NCBI RefSeq assembly: GCF_000614185.1
Contig: NZ_BAKM01000008.1
Location: 90,710 to 154,709 of the forward strand
Reading direction: 5' to 3'
Source of the DNA: Phocaeicola sartorii JCM 17136 = DSM 21941
Lineage (GTDB): Bacteria > Bacteroidota > Bacteroidia > Bacteroidales > Bacteroidaceae
Length of the DNA stretch: 64,000 nt
Part shown: in pieces, positions 19,304 through 35,763 of the stretch
Numbering within the stretch: position 1 is the first letter of the stretch
Layout of the letters: each line of letters opens with the position of its first letter
The notes under the pieces: generated by a model
Told to the model about the DNA's origin: nothing
The model's database searches: none
Seen by the model: the letters and a program-made list of their open reading frames with translations, nothing else
Program-made: the position numbers and the translations under genes

Positions 19304-20836
19304 ATGAAATTCAAAAATATATTATTTGCAGTTCTTCTGAGTGGGATTTCTTTTTCCTCTTGTGCTGATTTCTTGGATGAAGACTCTAATCCCAATGCTT
19401 TGTCACCCGGTAATTTCTGGAAAAGTGAAGGGGATATAATGAAAGGATTGACCAGTGTATATGCCGCTTTGCAGCCAAACGCGTCTTGGGCGGTACCGTT
19501 TGAACGCTATATGGTGATAGACGAATATCGAAGCGATGAAATTACCCACAGGGATGATGTGACAAGCTGGATGAATATCTCATCGTTTAATGTGGAATCC
19601 AGTAACTCCGTGATCAGTAAAGAGTGGACTAATTTATATAAAGGTATTAATTATGCCAACCAATGCTTGACCAACATCCCTGCTGTACCTGGCGATTCGG
19701 AATCACTCAATGCATTGAAGAAGCAGTCCATAGCGGAGGCCCGTTTTCTGCGTGCTTATTTTTATTATCGTCTGTATGTGAACTTTGGTGAGAGAGTGCC
19801 CATTTACAAGGAAGCATTGGCAGGCACGGATGAAGAATTTTATCCGCCGCAAGCCAACCCGGGAGAATTGGTAAGTTTGATTGAAACCGAACTGAAAGAA
19901 GTACAGAGCGATCTTCCCGAAAGCTATGATGAGAGTGACAAAGGGCGTGCCACACGCTATACGGCAGCGGCTCTTCTGGGCAAATTCTATATGTTCCGCA
20001 AGGAATTGAGCAAAGCCGAAGCCGAATTCAAGAAAATCATCGATAAAGAAGGAAGTCTTTTCGGCTTGATGGAGAATTGGGCTGACAATTTTGATGGTAT
20101 GCACAAGAATAACAAAGAATCTCTCATGGAAATTCAGTTTACCGGTGACCGTTCGGGCGGACAGTATGAATACAATCTGTTTACTGTTCACTTGGGCCCC
20201 ATGGCGGGACTGGACGCATACGAAGAAGCTTATCCTACAGACTGGATGTGTCAGACTTTGCTGGCTGATAAGACTGTAGATGGTAAATCCAGTGACCGTT
20301 TGCTCCATACACTTATTTTTGATGATCCGGAATGTCGTCCTTTCTATTACGAGAAAGGAAAATCCTTTAAGGATTACCACAAGGAAGGCGAGATTTTCTG
20401 GCATAAATATGTAACTTATACTGAAGGCATGAGCGATTATTGGGACTATAGTTTCTTTAATGTTTCCGTCATCCGCTATGCTGATGTGCTGCTGCTCTAT
20501 GCGGAATGTCTTAATGACAGGGGTGAGACAACAGAGGCCATTAACATCATAAACAAGGTCCGTGCACGTGTTAATGTGCCGGCATTACCGCTTACCATGA
20601 GCAAAGCCGAAGTGCTGAGACATCTGCAAGAAAAAGAACGTCCTTGTGAGTTGGCACTGGAAGGTTCACGTTGGTACGACTTGATTCGTTGGGGTATTGT
20701 GGAAGAAACGCTGAAAGCTCATAACAAACCGTTTGTTGAGAACTACGTAGATGCTAAGCACCAGTTACTTCCTATCCCTCATAGCGAATTCCTGCTTAAC
20801 CCTGATTGGGAGCAGAATCCGAACTATAGCAAGTAA
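19304..20836 (+). CDS. SusD-like outer-membrane glycan-binding lipoprotein
   Basis: A 510-residue SusD/RagB protein. The lipobox ISFSSC puts the lipidated cysteine at about residue 20, followed by ADFLDEDSNPNALSPGNFWK, the typical SusD N-terminus. TPR-like helices carry AEARFLRAYFYYRLYVNFGE, and the C-terminal SusD motif is RVNVPALPLTMSKAEVL with the LALEGSRWYDLIRWG box. It caps the SusC barrel and presents the glycan. Intact, with no frame problem. Confidence 0.95.
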   Translation: MKFKNILFAVLLSGISFSSCADFLDEDSNPNALSPGNFWKSEGDIMKGLTSVYAALQPNASWAVPFERYMVIDEYRSDEITHRDDVTSWMNISSFNVESSNSVISKEWTNLYKGINYANQCLTNIPAVPGDSESLNALKKQSIAEARFLRAYFYYRLYVNFGERVPIYKEALAGTDEEFYPPQANPGELVSLIETELKEVQSDLPESYDESDKGRATRYTAAALLGKFYMFRKELSKAEAEFKKIIDKEGSLFGLMENWADNFDGMHKNNKESLMEIQFTGDRSGGQYEYNLFTVHLGPMAGLDAYEEAYPTDWMCQTLLADKTVDGKSSDRLLHTLIFDDPECRPFYYEKGKSFKDYHKEGEIFWHKYVTYTEGMSDYWDYSFFNVSVIRYADVLLLYAECLNDRGETTEAINIINKVRARVNVPALPLTMSKAEVLRHLQEKERPCELALEGSRWYDLIRWGIVEETLKAHNKPFVENYVDAKHQLLPIPHSEFLLNPDWEQNPNYSK

Positions 20837-20866
20837 TCTAGTTTGTATCATTTTGAAGAACCGCTT

Positions 20867-26217
<5,351 letters not shown>

Positions 26218-26334
26218 TATAGGTTCATTCAAAAAGACAGAGGGCAGGTAATGATTGTTCTTTTAGTTGCTGTAGCCCTTTTGTGAATAATTTAAGGTGG
26301 AAAGGGGACGCTCCAGTGATGAAGCATCCCCTAT

Positions 26335-26380
26335 AAAAAAGACAGCTTGGATAGAATTCTGCTATCCAAGCTGTCTTTTA
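26335..26380. terminator. Bidirectional terminator between convergent glycan loci
   Basis: A perfect 14-bp stem, GACAGCTTGGATAG (26341-26354) with its complement at 26362-26375, flanked by an A run on the left and TTTTA on the right. It serves the GH2 gene on plus and the SusD-like gene on minus. Confidence 0.85.
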
Positions 26381-26402
26381 TAGGAGGAATTTATCTTGTC
26401 TG

Positions 26403-28218
26403 TTAATATCCTGGATTCTGATATTCGTCAGCATTGTCGATCAGTAATAATTCAGCTGTCGGAATGGGGCGCAAATAGTGAATATTCTTATCGAATTTTG
26501 TGATTTGCGGGTTTGCTTTTGTGATGCGGCTCTCGAAAGCACGGAATCTTTTCAACGTCATCCAGCGGTTCCATTCGCCTACCATTTCACGCGCATTCTC
26601 ATCCAGCAAGAAATCCTGAGTGACATCTGTGGCTGTGATATCCATGCTGTGGTCATGTCCCTTGCAGGCACGGTTCCGGAGCGTGTTCAGTCTTTCGGCG
26701 GCACTTTGGCTGTTGCCTAATCTCCAGTCGATTTCTGCTGATAGCAGGTAAGTCTCTCCTAGACGATAAACAATACAGTCCGCTGAGGAATAAGGCTTGG
26801 AGGCATTCGAACCTGCATATAGACTGGGGCAATCCGCTTTCTTCAGACTCGGGAAGAACTTCAGAGGACTTTTGGGGTCGGCATAATTGTCTTCCAAGTT
26901 GAAAATGGCATAGCGGCAAGCGTCTCTTTCGGCCTGTGTATAAGTCTTGCGGGATAAATAGACAGCCGTATCTCCTAAAGTGATATCATAGGCAGAATTA
27001 CCGACTCTGCCGGTAGAAAGACCGTATCTTTGTGCGTCGGCTTCGTTCCAGGTATATCCGTTCTTGGCACTATTTGTTGCGTTATTCACATAATAAGTGT
27101 CTTTGAAGAAAGCTTTATAGCGGCCGTCTTTTTCTCCATATAAATCAAGCATATACTTGCTGGGTTCCATATAGCAGTTGCCTTTTGCCAGTTTGGGAAC
27201 TTCGTATCCGTTGACATTAGTGGCATAGCTGGGAGTCATGCCCGACAGATAGACGCCTGAGGTATTGTTATTGTATGCTTCGGAGTGTTTCCATACACGG
27301 TTGAAATAGTTTCCACGGGGGTTATAAGCTGTAATGGTGGAGTGGCAGACAATAAACAGTGCCTCTTCGTTGTTCTTATTATTGTTTTCATCAAAAACAG
27401 CTTCTACATCATCATAGAGCTTGACTCCCAGCGAACCGGCATTCTGAATCAGATAATCAGCTGCCGTCTTTGCTTTTTCCAGATAGGCTTTGCTTTCGCT
27501 TTCCGTCAAGGCCGTGGTATTGCCCAGGCCGTCAGTGTAGGTAGAGAAGGTGAGGCAGGCTTTGGCATATAAGTGATAGGCTGCCGCACGTGTTACGTGT
27601 CCTTTTACCTCTTGTGTGATAGGGAGGTTTTTCATGGCGAATTCCAGATCTTCCAGAATTACTTTATAGAAATCGTTTACCGGACTACACGGGAGGACAG
27701 TAACAGGGCTGTTCATCGGCTCCAATGGCAGGTATTTGCCTCCCCACTGTTCTACAATATTATATAAGGCATGCGCACGGATGAAACGGGCCTCACTGAC
27801 CAGTTCATTGATTCTTGTCTCACTCAGACCTTCCACTTTGCCGGCATAGTGAACAGCAGCGTTACATGCACTCAATATGCCATAGAAACCCGCGTATCCT
27901 TCATTCAGCATACCGTTTGAAGCACCATAATCCTCATAACGGAGCAACTTGCTCCAGTTGCCGTTGGTACCATCGGGGTTCGTGTCCTGCCAGATGTCTG
28001 TTCCTCCTTCTGCAACCATTAAATAAGTATCTTCTGCCTGACCGTAAACAATGCGGACCAGGTCAAAATAGCAGTCGTTCACTTTCTTTTCGTACTGCCG
28101 GGGTAGTCCATTCTTGTTCTGTAGAAATGCCTGAAGGATTGAATTCATCCAGACTGCAGCCGTTGGCAGACATCATCAGGATTACGGCTGATATAGAGAG
28201 TAATTTATGTTTTTTCAT
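26403..28218 (-). CDS. SusD-like lipoprotein, frameshift near N-terminus
   Basis: A RagB/SusD-type glycan-binding lipoprotein. The long frame covers residues from YEKKVNDCYFDLVRIVYGQ to the C-terminus (LTKR-like region NRWMTLKRFRAFESRITK). The signal peptide lies in another frame: ATG at 28218 encodes MKKHKLLSISAVILMMSANG followed by the lipidated Cys and SLDEFNPSGISTEQEW. The two join as TTPAGYEKK if two G are restored near 28096; a net gain of one base would also fit. The corrected product is about 605 residues. It lies 12 bases after its SusC partner. Confidence 0.88.
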
Positions 28219-28230
28219 CAGTATGAGTTT

Positions 28231-31200
28231 TTAGAATGAGATATTAACGCCAAATACATATTGTTTTGATAACGGTGCATCATCGTCGTCACCTCCTTTT
28301 TCAGGGTCATAGTTTTTCAGATAGTCGCACTTGGTAAAGATGAACGGGTTATTTGCGGTGAAATATACACGCATTCTATCAATCTTTAGGGTGTTCAACC
28401 ATTTCTTGGGAAGTGTATAGCCTAATGAAATATTTTTTACCTTCAAGTAGGAACCATCGAAATAATTAGCCCATTGTTGATATGGATCCTGTCCGTTTGT
28501 AATGCTTGCATCCGGACGCGGATAGCGGGCGCCTTGATTTTCAGGAGTCCAGTAGTCGCATACAGTAGGAGAGGGAGTCAGTCCGTCTGTGCGATACCAT
28601 CCGGTCAGTCCGTAAGGAATCGTCCAGTCCCAACGGGCAATCAACAAGATGCTCAAGTCGAAATTCTTATAATTGAAGTTGTTGAGTAAACTGCCCGACC
28701 ATTTCGGTGTGGCGCTTCCCAGAACATAATAATCATCCGAGTTCAGCTTGTAATCGGGAGTACCATTCTCGGCAATATGCACCTGTCCGGGTTTCTGGCT
28801 GTATTTGGCTGCTTCCTCGGCCTCGGCAGTACCCCATATTCCGGCATATTTGTACCCGTAATAAGTCTTGATCGCCTCACCGGGAATCAGGTAATAGTCT
28901 CCGAATTGAAGCGGGCCTTCGCTGGTTGTCTTTATCACTTCTTCCTTGTTGGTAGAGAATGCCAGGGTGGTGCTCCACTGGAATTTAGGTCCGACAAAGT
29001 TGCGGCTGGTAATGCTCAATTCCACACCCGTATTGCGCGTTTCGCCTACATTAGACCATATTTTGAATGGAGAGGAGCCGTAACCTCCTGTCGCATAGGG
29101 CAGGTTTTTCTCGAACAAGATGTCTTTGGTGTCTGTCCGGTACCAGTCAAATGCCACATTCAGTCTGTCACTGAACAGTCCCAGGTCGAATCCCAGATCT
29201 GCCATGTATGATTTTTCCCATCCCAGACTCTTGTTGGCAATGGAACGGGAATAGCCGCTATAAGGGACTCCTACATCCTGGAATCCGATGATACCTGTGC
29301 GGCTGTAGTCTAATGTGGCGTATTCTGAAGCACCGGCGTTACCTGTGACACCATAACTGGCACGTAATTTCAAGTTGGAGACAGCTTTTACATTCTGCAT
29401 GAACGGCTCGTCACTGATGCGCCATGCAAAGGCTCCTGCGGGGAACATGTCCCATTTGTTGCCATCGGCCAATATGGAAGAGCCATCCCAGCGGTTGCTT
29501 AACGTCAACAGGTAACGTCCTTTATAGCTATAGTTGATACGGGCCACATAGGACATCTTCTGGCTGCCTACATAAGAAGACGAAACAGTGGGTGTACCGG
29601 TTGCCGCACCTAAATTGTGATATAGATAAGAGTCCGTATCAAACTTGTTGGCAGTGGCGGTGGCCTTTTCTTTTTGATCTTTTGACCATTCGGTGACTCC
29701 CGTTATGGTGAAATCGTGATCTTCTTTTATTTTAAAATTGTAAGTCAGGATATTCTGCCATTTATAATTATAAGTGAAGGTGTTGGGGATTGTGGCCTGC
29801 ACCAGTCCGCTTTCCAGTCCCTGATAAGAATTTGTACCGGTATATTTACTCTCTTTTACGTTTCGGAAATATCCGCCTAGCAGACTCTTGAATGAAAGTC
29901 CCTTCAACGGGGTCAGCTCTACATACATCTGTGGGGCTATGCTTAATGTCTTTACATTGTTTACATACTGGTCTTTACCCATATCGGCCAGTGGGTTCAT
30001 ATTACCATCTCCCAAAGGATAATCTACCAGATTACCGTTTTCGTCGTAAGGGGTACCTAGTGGCGGCATACATAGAATACGGTTCCATATACGACTGTAA
30101 CGCTTGTCATTTTCAGAATACATGGCATATAGGTTCAATCCGTATTTAACCATTTCGTTGGCTTTGAAATCTATTTTTGCACGCGCCGAGTAACGTTCCA
30201 GTTCGTCTCCTTTCAACAATCCTTCCAGATTATAATATCCTAAAGAGAAATAAGAGGTAACCCGGTCATTGGAATATGAAGTGCTTAGATTATAACTGTT
30301 GGTAATACCGGTTTGTGAGGCCAGATCAAAATAGTCCACCCATTGGTTGTTGTCTATGTATTTTTGCATATAGCTGGGGAAAAGGCTTCCATCGTCGGCC
30401 GGACTGTTCCACGCGCCTACTGTTTTTTGCGCTTCCCGGCGGAAATTGATATAATCTTCTCCCCGGTTTACTTCCGGAAAACTGGAAATGACATTCCAGC
30501 CATAGTAGGCATCCAGGTCGATGGAGAATTTGTCTTTCTTGGGAGTCTTGGTCGTGATGATGATGACACCGTTCGCGCCGGAGGCACCATAAACAGCGGT
30601 AGAAGAGGCGTCTTTCAGAACTTCGATAGAAGCAATGTCATTCGGGTTCAATTCATCGTAAGAACCTCCATGCCGTCAATGATAAACAGCGGACTGTTGT
30701 CACCGTTGATAGAACGTGTACCGCGCAGCGTCATGTTCACTCCGGAACCGGCTTCGCCGCTGCTCCGGGTGATATCCAGACCGGCTACCTGCCTTGAATG
30801 GCTTCCAGTACGTTACTGGTAGGCATACGGACAATATCTTCACTTTTCACAGAAGCTACGGCGCCCGTCAGGTCTCTCTTTTTCACCGTACCATATCCTA
30901 CCACTACCACTTCGTCCAATGTCTGGGTATCAGGCTGCATCTTGATATTCAGTTGTTCATTTTTGCCGATGGTAATTTCCTGAGTCTTATATCCTATATA
31001 GGATATTTCGAGAATATTTTTTCCGGCAGGAACTTCCAATGTGTAATTCCCGTCAAAGTCTGTAATAGTCCCTATAGTGCTTGCACCTTTGACTATGACA
31101 GATACTCCGATTAAAGGTTCGTTGTTTTCATCAAGAATTTTACCTTTAATGGTACGTCCTTGCAGGATCGATTGAACCGATTCATTTTTTACCATGTCAC

Positions 31201-31321
31201 TTGCTTCTGCATACAAATGGGTGGCCGGTATGCATAGGGCCATTGACAATCCTAAAATGAGGGGAGTGCGCATTAAGCTGCTTTCCCGGTTTTGTTTTGG
31301 ATTTTTTCTCATGTTTTTCAT
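28231..31321 (-). CDS. SusC-like TonB-dependent transporter, two one-base frameshifts
   Basis: About 1,030 corrected residues. A signal region ([20 protein letters not shown]) is followed by a carboxypeptidase-regulatory repeat ([20 protein letters not shown]), then [20 protein letters not shown], a plug and a barrel ending [11 protein letters not shown]. Unlike the other SusC here it has no STN domain, so it is not wired to an anti-sigma factor. One G is missing near 30792 ([16 protein letters not shown]) and one near 30664 ([17 protein letters not shown]). No enzyme or dedicated regulator is encoded with this pair, so the substrate is unknown; it may borrow hydrolases from the neighbouring locus. 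Confidence 0.9.
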
Positions 31322-31610
31322 TTTTGCTTTTTTATTAACTCACTAATTGTTTCTAATGGTTGATTTCTGATATCAAATAATTGAATCAGTTTGGTTTCAA
31401 TCGTAAACTTATTAGGTTGGATAAATCTTATGTATTCTTTTCTATTTCCTTGTATCTGCCTTTTGGACGTCATTATTTTGCTGGTTTCTTGTGTTTGCTT
31501 TTTTGATTCTTTCTGTGTGTCTCTTTATTGCTTATAAATATTAAATTAATTTCTTTATTTTATTTTTAGTAGTTTGTTTGTGTTATATTTGTTTTATCGA
31601 TGCAAAAGTA
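31322..31610 (-). promoter_or_regulatory. Possible long leader and -7 box of the second SusC/SusD unit
   Basis: A minus-strand -7 box TACTTTTG (complement of 31603-31610) would start transcription about 275 bases before the SusC-like start codon. No gene is seen in this AT-rich interval, so it may be a long 5' untranslated leader. Bacteroidota glycan loci are often regulated by RNA in such leaders, but no specific structure was recognised. Confidence 0.4.
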
Positions 31611-31734
31611 TATGAAAGAAATCGAAAATAAAAGAAGTATTTACATGTTGTTAAACATATCTTTAGATGATTCTGTTTTATTGTTTCATAATAGTTGAAA
31701 TATGGTACTGGATATGAGTTATGCATATCAAGAT

Positions 31735-31788
31735 AAAAAAAGTCCCCGGACAAGATGAACTGCACTGTTCTTGTCCGGGGACTTTTAT
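31735..31788 (-). terminator. Strong intrinsic terminator after rfbB
   Basis: A near-perfect stem with core AGTCCCCGGACAAG (31741-31754) paired to 31770-31784, flanked by A and T runs, so it can act in both directions. It lies 23 bases after the rfbB stop. Confidence 0.85.
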
Positions 31789-31810
31789 AAATATGATAAG
31801 ATAGTATTGT

Positions 31811-32950
31811 CTATCGGTTCTTATACATACTTTCGTAATACTTTTGGTAATCGCCGCTTGTTACATTTTCCACCCACTCCTGGTTTTCCAGATACCATTG
31901 GATAGTCTTTACAATGCCGATTTCGAATTTTGTTTCGGGATACCACCCCAGTTCATTGGTAATCTTTGTCGGGTCGATGGCATAGCGTTGGTCGTGTCCC
32001 AGACGGTCTTTGACGAAGGTGATCAATGATTCGTTAATCCAGTCGATGGAAATCTCACCTTTATCGTTCAATTCTTTTTTCTTCAGCACTTTGCGGTATT
32101 CGGGATTCTCCGTCATCATCCGGTGGATGGTGGCGATGGTGAGCTTCACTATCTCTATGTTTTCTTTCTCATTGTGTCCGCCTACATTATATACTTCACC
32201 TTCGCGTCCCTTGCGTAGCACCAAGTCGATAGCTTTGCAGTGGTCCTCCACATACAACCAGTCGCGTACATTCTTTCCATCGCCATATACGGGAAGTTTC
32301 TTTCCTTCCAGAATATTTTTAATGATCAGCGGAATCAGTTTTTCAGGAAAGTGGTACGGACCATAGTTATTGGAACAACGGGTAATGGTTACCGGCATTT
32401 TGTAAGTATCACGATAAGCCATGACAATCATGTCCGCACTTGTTTTGGAAGCGCTGTACGGGCTGTGCGGACACAAAGGGGTGGTTTCGGTAAAGAAGCC
32501 TTCCGCTCCCAGACTGCCGTACACTTCGTCTGTAGATACCTGATGGTAGCGTACATCCTTGCGCCAGGTAGGGTAACCGTTCTCGTCTTTTCCTGTAACC
32601 CATGCGCGACGGGCCGCATCCAGCAGGTTCTGGGTACCCAGAATGTTGGTCTGCAAGAAGAGTTGAGGGTTTTCAATGCTGCGGTCCACATGGCTTTCGG
32701 CGGCAAAATTCACGATGTAGTCAAACTTGTATTCTGCGAATAGCTGGTCTGCCAGGTCACGGTCGCATATATCTCCTTTTACGAAGAAACAGCGTTCATT
32801 ATCAATGTCTGATGCGATGGTACCCAAGTTACCTGCGTATGTTAAAGCATCCAGCACCACCACTCTGATATCGTCATGTTTGGCCAGGATGTATTTCAAA
32901 TAATTGGCTCCGATAAATCCGGCAGCTCCTGTAACGAGATAAGTCTTCAT
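31811..32950 (-). CDS. rfbB: dTDP-glucose 4,6-dehydratase
   Basis: A 379-residue extended short-chain dehydrogenase that converts dTDP-glucose to dTDP-4-keto-6-deoxyglucose, the branch point to rhamnose and other deoxysugars of surface polysaccharides. Seen: the NAD-binding GAAGFIG (8-14), the family marker FAAESHVDRSI, the catalytic STDEVYG and YSASK (Tyr-x-x-x-Lys), SNNYGPYHFPEKLIPL and the C-terminal LGWYPETKFEIGI. Intact. The other rfb genes are not adjacent, which is common in Bacteroides. A terminator follows. Confidence 0.94.
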   Translation of the reverse strand: MKTYLVTGAAGFIGANYLKYILAKHDDIRVVVLDALTYAGNLGTIASDIDNERCFFVKGDICDRDLADQLFAEYKFDYIVNFAAESHVDRSIENPQLFLQTNILGTQNLLDAARRAWVTGKDENGYPTWRKDVRYHQVSTDEVYGSLGAEGFFTETTPLCPHSPYSASKTSADMIVMAYRDTYKMPVTITRCSNNYGPYHFPEKLIPLIIKNILEGKKLPVYGDGKNVRDWLYVEDHCKAIDLVLRKGREGEVYNVGGHNEKENIEIVKLTIATIHRMMTENPEYRKVLKKKELNDKGEISIDWINESLITFVKDRLGHDQRYAIDPTKITNELGWYPETKFEIGIVKTIQWYLENQEWVENVTSGDYQKYYESMYKNR

Positions 32951-32998
32951 ATTGTTTTTGATATTAATGCGTGCAAAGTTCGGAAAGATTTTTTAATC

Positions 32999-33496
32999 TT
33001 ACAACTTATCAGCCAGTTCTATTACTTCTAAATCTTTAAATTCTCCGTTGTCGATGCAAAAACGTACCAATGTTCTCACTTTATGGAATCCGTAGATACC
33101 TGCCGCTCCCGGGTTGATGTGCAGCATATCCAGTGTTTTGTCATACTTGACCTTTAAGATATGCGAGTGTCCGCTGATAAACAGTCTGGGAGGTTTCACC
33201 AGCAGGCTGCCGCGGATGGAAGGATCATAGTTGCCCGGATATCCGCCTATATGCTTTATCAACACCTCGGCGCCATCTACGGTGAAGCGGTTGATCTGAG
33301 GATAAAGCCGGCGGATATCCTGTCCGTCAATGTTTCCATATACAGCCCGGAAGGGGCGGAAGGCGGACAGTTTCCGGGCGACTTCTACTGAGCCGATGTC
33401 TCCGGCGTGCCATATCTCATCACAATTCTCAAAGTATTTCAGGTATTTATCATCCCAAAACGCATGAGTATCCGATAATAATCCAACTCTTGTCAT
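32999..33496 (-). CDS. YfcE/MJ0936-family metallophosphoesterase
   Basis: A 165-residue calcineurin-like phosphoesterase. Metal ligands are seen in LLSDTHAFWD, HAGDIGS, YGNIDG, IKHIGGYP and SGHSHILK. Family members are cytosolic phosphodiesterases with broad in vitro activity. The promoter is a -7 box (TACCTTTG, complement of 33519-33526) that nearly abuts the ppk promoter on the other strand. The predicted leader is only about 16 nt. Confidence 0.88.
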   Translation of the reverse strand: MTRVGLLSDTHAFWDDKYLKYFENCDEIWHAGDIGSVEVARKLSAFRPFRAVYGNIDGQDIRRLYPQINRFTVDGAEVLIKHIGGYPGNYDPSIRGSLLVKPPRLFISGHSHILKVKYDKTLDMLHINPGAAGIYGFHKVRTLVRFCIDNGEFKDLEVIELADKL

Positions 33497-33503
33497 ACTT
33501 TTT

Positions 33504-33535
33504 TTTGTTTATTACCGGCAAAGGTACTATATTTG
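33504..33535 (+). promoter_or_regulatory. Promoter of ppk overlapping the divergent phosphoesterase promoter
   Basis: TTTG (33504-33507) and TATATTTG (33528-33535), 20 bases apart, face ppk. The minus-strand -7 box at 33519-33526 lies inside the same spacer, so the two polymerases cannot bind together. Confidence 0.7.
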
Positions 33536-33554
33536 GAACAAATCTAAGCATAAT

Positions 33555-35638
33555 ATGGAGAGCAAATATCATTATTTCAAGCGTGATATCAGTTGGCTAT
33601 CTTTCAACTATCGCGTATTGCTGGAGGCGGATGACGACTCCCTGCCGTTGTATGAACGGATTAACTTCATCTCTATATATTCTTCTAATCTGGAGGAATT
33701 TTACAAAATCCGTGTGGCGGAACATAAAGCCATTGCTTCCGGCGGCCAGAGTGATGATATGACACAGGAGGAAGCCAGACACCTGATACATCAGATTACC
33801 GAGGTGGTGAACAACCAGATGGAAGACCGTATCCGCATTTATGAGCGTAAGATTGTTCCGGCCTTGCGCGATCATCATATTGTTTTTTATCAAAGCAAGC
33901 AGGAGGTGGAACCTTTTCATCAGGAATTTATCCGTAATTTCTTTAAGGAGGAAATCTTTCCCTATCTCCAGCCTGTCCCGGTGTGCAAGAACCGGATCAA
34001 GACTTTTTTGCGTGACAACCGCTTGTATCTGTCGGTACGCGTGACGCGCAAGGACACGGGGGAAAAGGAATACTATATCATTAAATTGCCTTATAGCAAA
34101 GTTCCCCGTTTCATAGAGCTTCCCCGGCAGGGAGAGAACTTTTACCTGATGTATATGGAAGATATCATCAAAGCGAATATCGACCGTATGTTTCCCGGGT
34201 ATGAGTTGGATTGCAGCTATTGCTGTAAGATTTCTCGAGATGCCGATATTTTTGTGGATGATGCGGCCAGTTCCGAAGTGATGGTGGAACAGTTGCGGAA
34301 AAAGGTGAAGAAGCGCAAGATAGGTGCCGTATGCCGTTTTGTCTATGACCGCAAGATGCCTGCTGACTATCTGGAGTTTCTGGTTGATGCGTTCGGCATT
34401 AACCGTGACGAGTTGGTTCCGGGTGACAAACACTTGAACTTGGAGGATTTGTCTCACTTGCCCAATCCCCACAAGGAGCTTTATGTCCAGTTGAAGCCCC
34501 GTCCTATGAAGTTGAACTGTCTGGATGAGAAAGAGTCCATCTTCCGTTACGTGAATAAAAAGGATTTGATGTTGCATTTCCCTTATCATTCTTTCGGGCA
34601 TTTCATCCATTTTCTGTACGAGGCGGTTCATGATCCGGCTTGCAGGGAGATTATGATTACCCAGTACCGGGTGGCGGAGAATTCGGAAGTGATCAACACT
34701 TTGATTGCCGCTGCCCAGAATGGCAAGAAGGTTACGGTATTTGTGGAACTGAAAGCCCGTTTTGACGAGGAGAACAATCTGGCTACCGCCGAGATGATGA
34801 AGCGGGCGGGCATTCATATCATATTCAGCATACCGGGTCTGAAGGTGCATGCCAAGGTGGCGCTTGTACTACGTTATAACAAGGAGGGAAAGCAAACCCG
34901 CAGCTATGCCTATATCAGTACGGGAAACTTCAATGAGAAGACTGCCCGGATATATGCTGATTCAGGCCTGTTTACTTCCAATGAGGTGATTGTGAATGAC
35001 CTGCATACCTTGTTCCGGGTATTGCGGAAGGAAGTGACCGAACCCCGGTTCAAGCGTCTGCTGGTAGCCCGTTTCAATCTGTTGCCTGAACTGAGAAGGC
35101 GCATCGGGTATGAGATAAATATGGCAAAGGCCGGAAAGGAGGCACGGATTGTTTTGAAAATGAACGCATTGCAAGATCCTGCATGATAGACGAATTATAT
35201 AAGGCTAGTGAGGCGGGAGTGAAAATAGACTTGATCGTGCGTGGCATCTGCTGCCTGATTCCCAACCAGCCTTATAGTAGGAATATACGCATCACCCGCA
35301 TTGTGGACAGTTTTCTGGAGCATGCCCGGGTGTGGTACTTCCACAATGGAGGAAAGCCTCTTTTGTTCATGGGGTCGCCAGACTGGATGCGGCGCAACCT
35401 GTACCGGCGTATAGAGGCTGTCACTCCTGTGCTGGACGAGGACTTGAAACAACAACTGATAGATATGCTGGCCATTCAGCTGAAAGATAACAGGAAAGCC
35501 GGATGGGTGGATGAACATCTGAACAATGTGCCGAAAAGGGATCCGGAGGAAGGGCCGGTACGTGCGCAGTATGCTTTTTATGAGTATTTGGAGGAGAAGA
35601 ATAAAGAAGGATATGTCAAAACTCCCAAGCAGCCATAA
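33555..35638 (+). CDS. ppk: Polyphosphate kinase 1, one-base frameshift
   Basis: Makes inorganic polyphosphate from ATP, reversibly. The N-terminal part (YHYFKRDISWLSFNYRVLLE, SIYSSNLEEFYKIRVAEH), the middle part (SFGHFIHFLYEAVHDP) and the first phospholipase-D-like half with the autophosphorylated histidine region (IPGLKVHAKVALVLR, YISTGNFNEKTA) are in one frame. The second half (IDLIVRGICCLIP, YFHNGGKPLLFMGSPDWMRR) is in another. At about 35185 GCATGATAG should be GCAATGATAG; one A restores ALQDPAMIDELYKAS. The corrected length is about 694 residues, typical of PPK1. Loss of this core gene by mutation is less likely than an error in the sequence. Confidence 0.93.
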
Positions 35639-35727
35639 AATGTTGCAGATGCTACATGAGTAGAAAAAGAATAATTTTCTCTCGTTTTGTGTGAATGATT
35701 AAATATCTATAAATAGGTTGTTCTTTC

Positions 35728-35759
35728 TTTGTGAAATCGCAACTTATACGTTACATTTG
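35728..35759 (+). promoter_or_regulatory. Promoter of the HigBA-type pair
   Basis: TTTG (35728-35731) and TACATTTG (35752-35759), 20 bases apart. The predicted start site falls at or next to the toxin ATG at 35764, so the message may be leaderless. Confidence 0.65.
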
Positions 35760-35763
35760 CTCT

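Noticed and set aside
33597..34850. 417-codon open frame on the minus strand inside ppk
   Set aside because: Shadow of the polyphosphate kinase coding strand; no promoter, no recognisable domain, and the plus-strand protein is clearly conserved.
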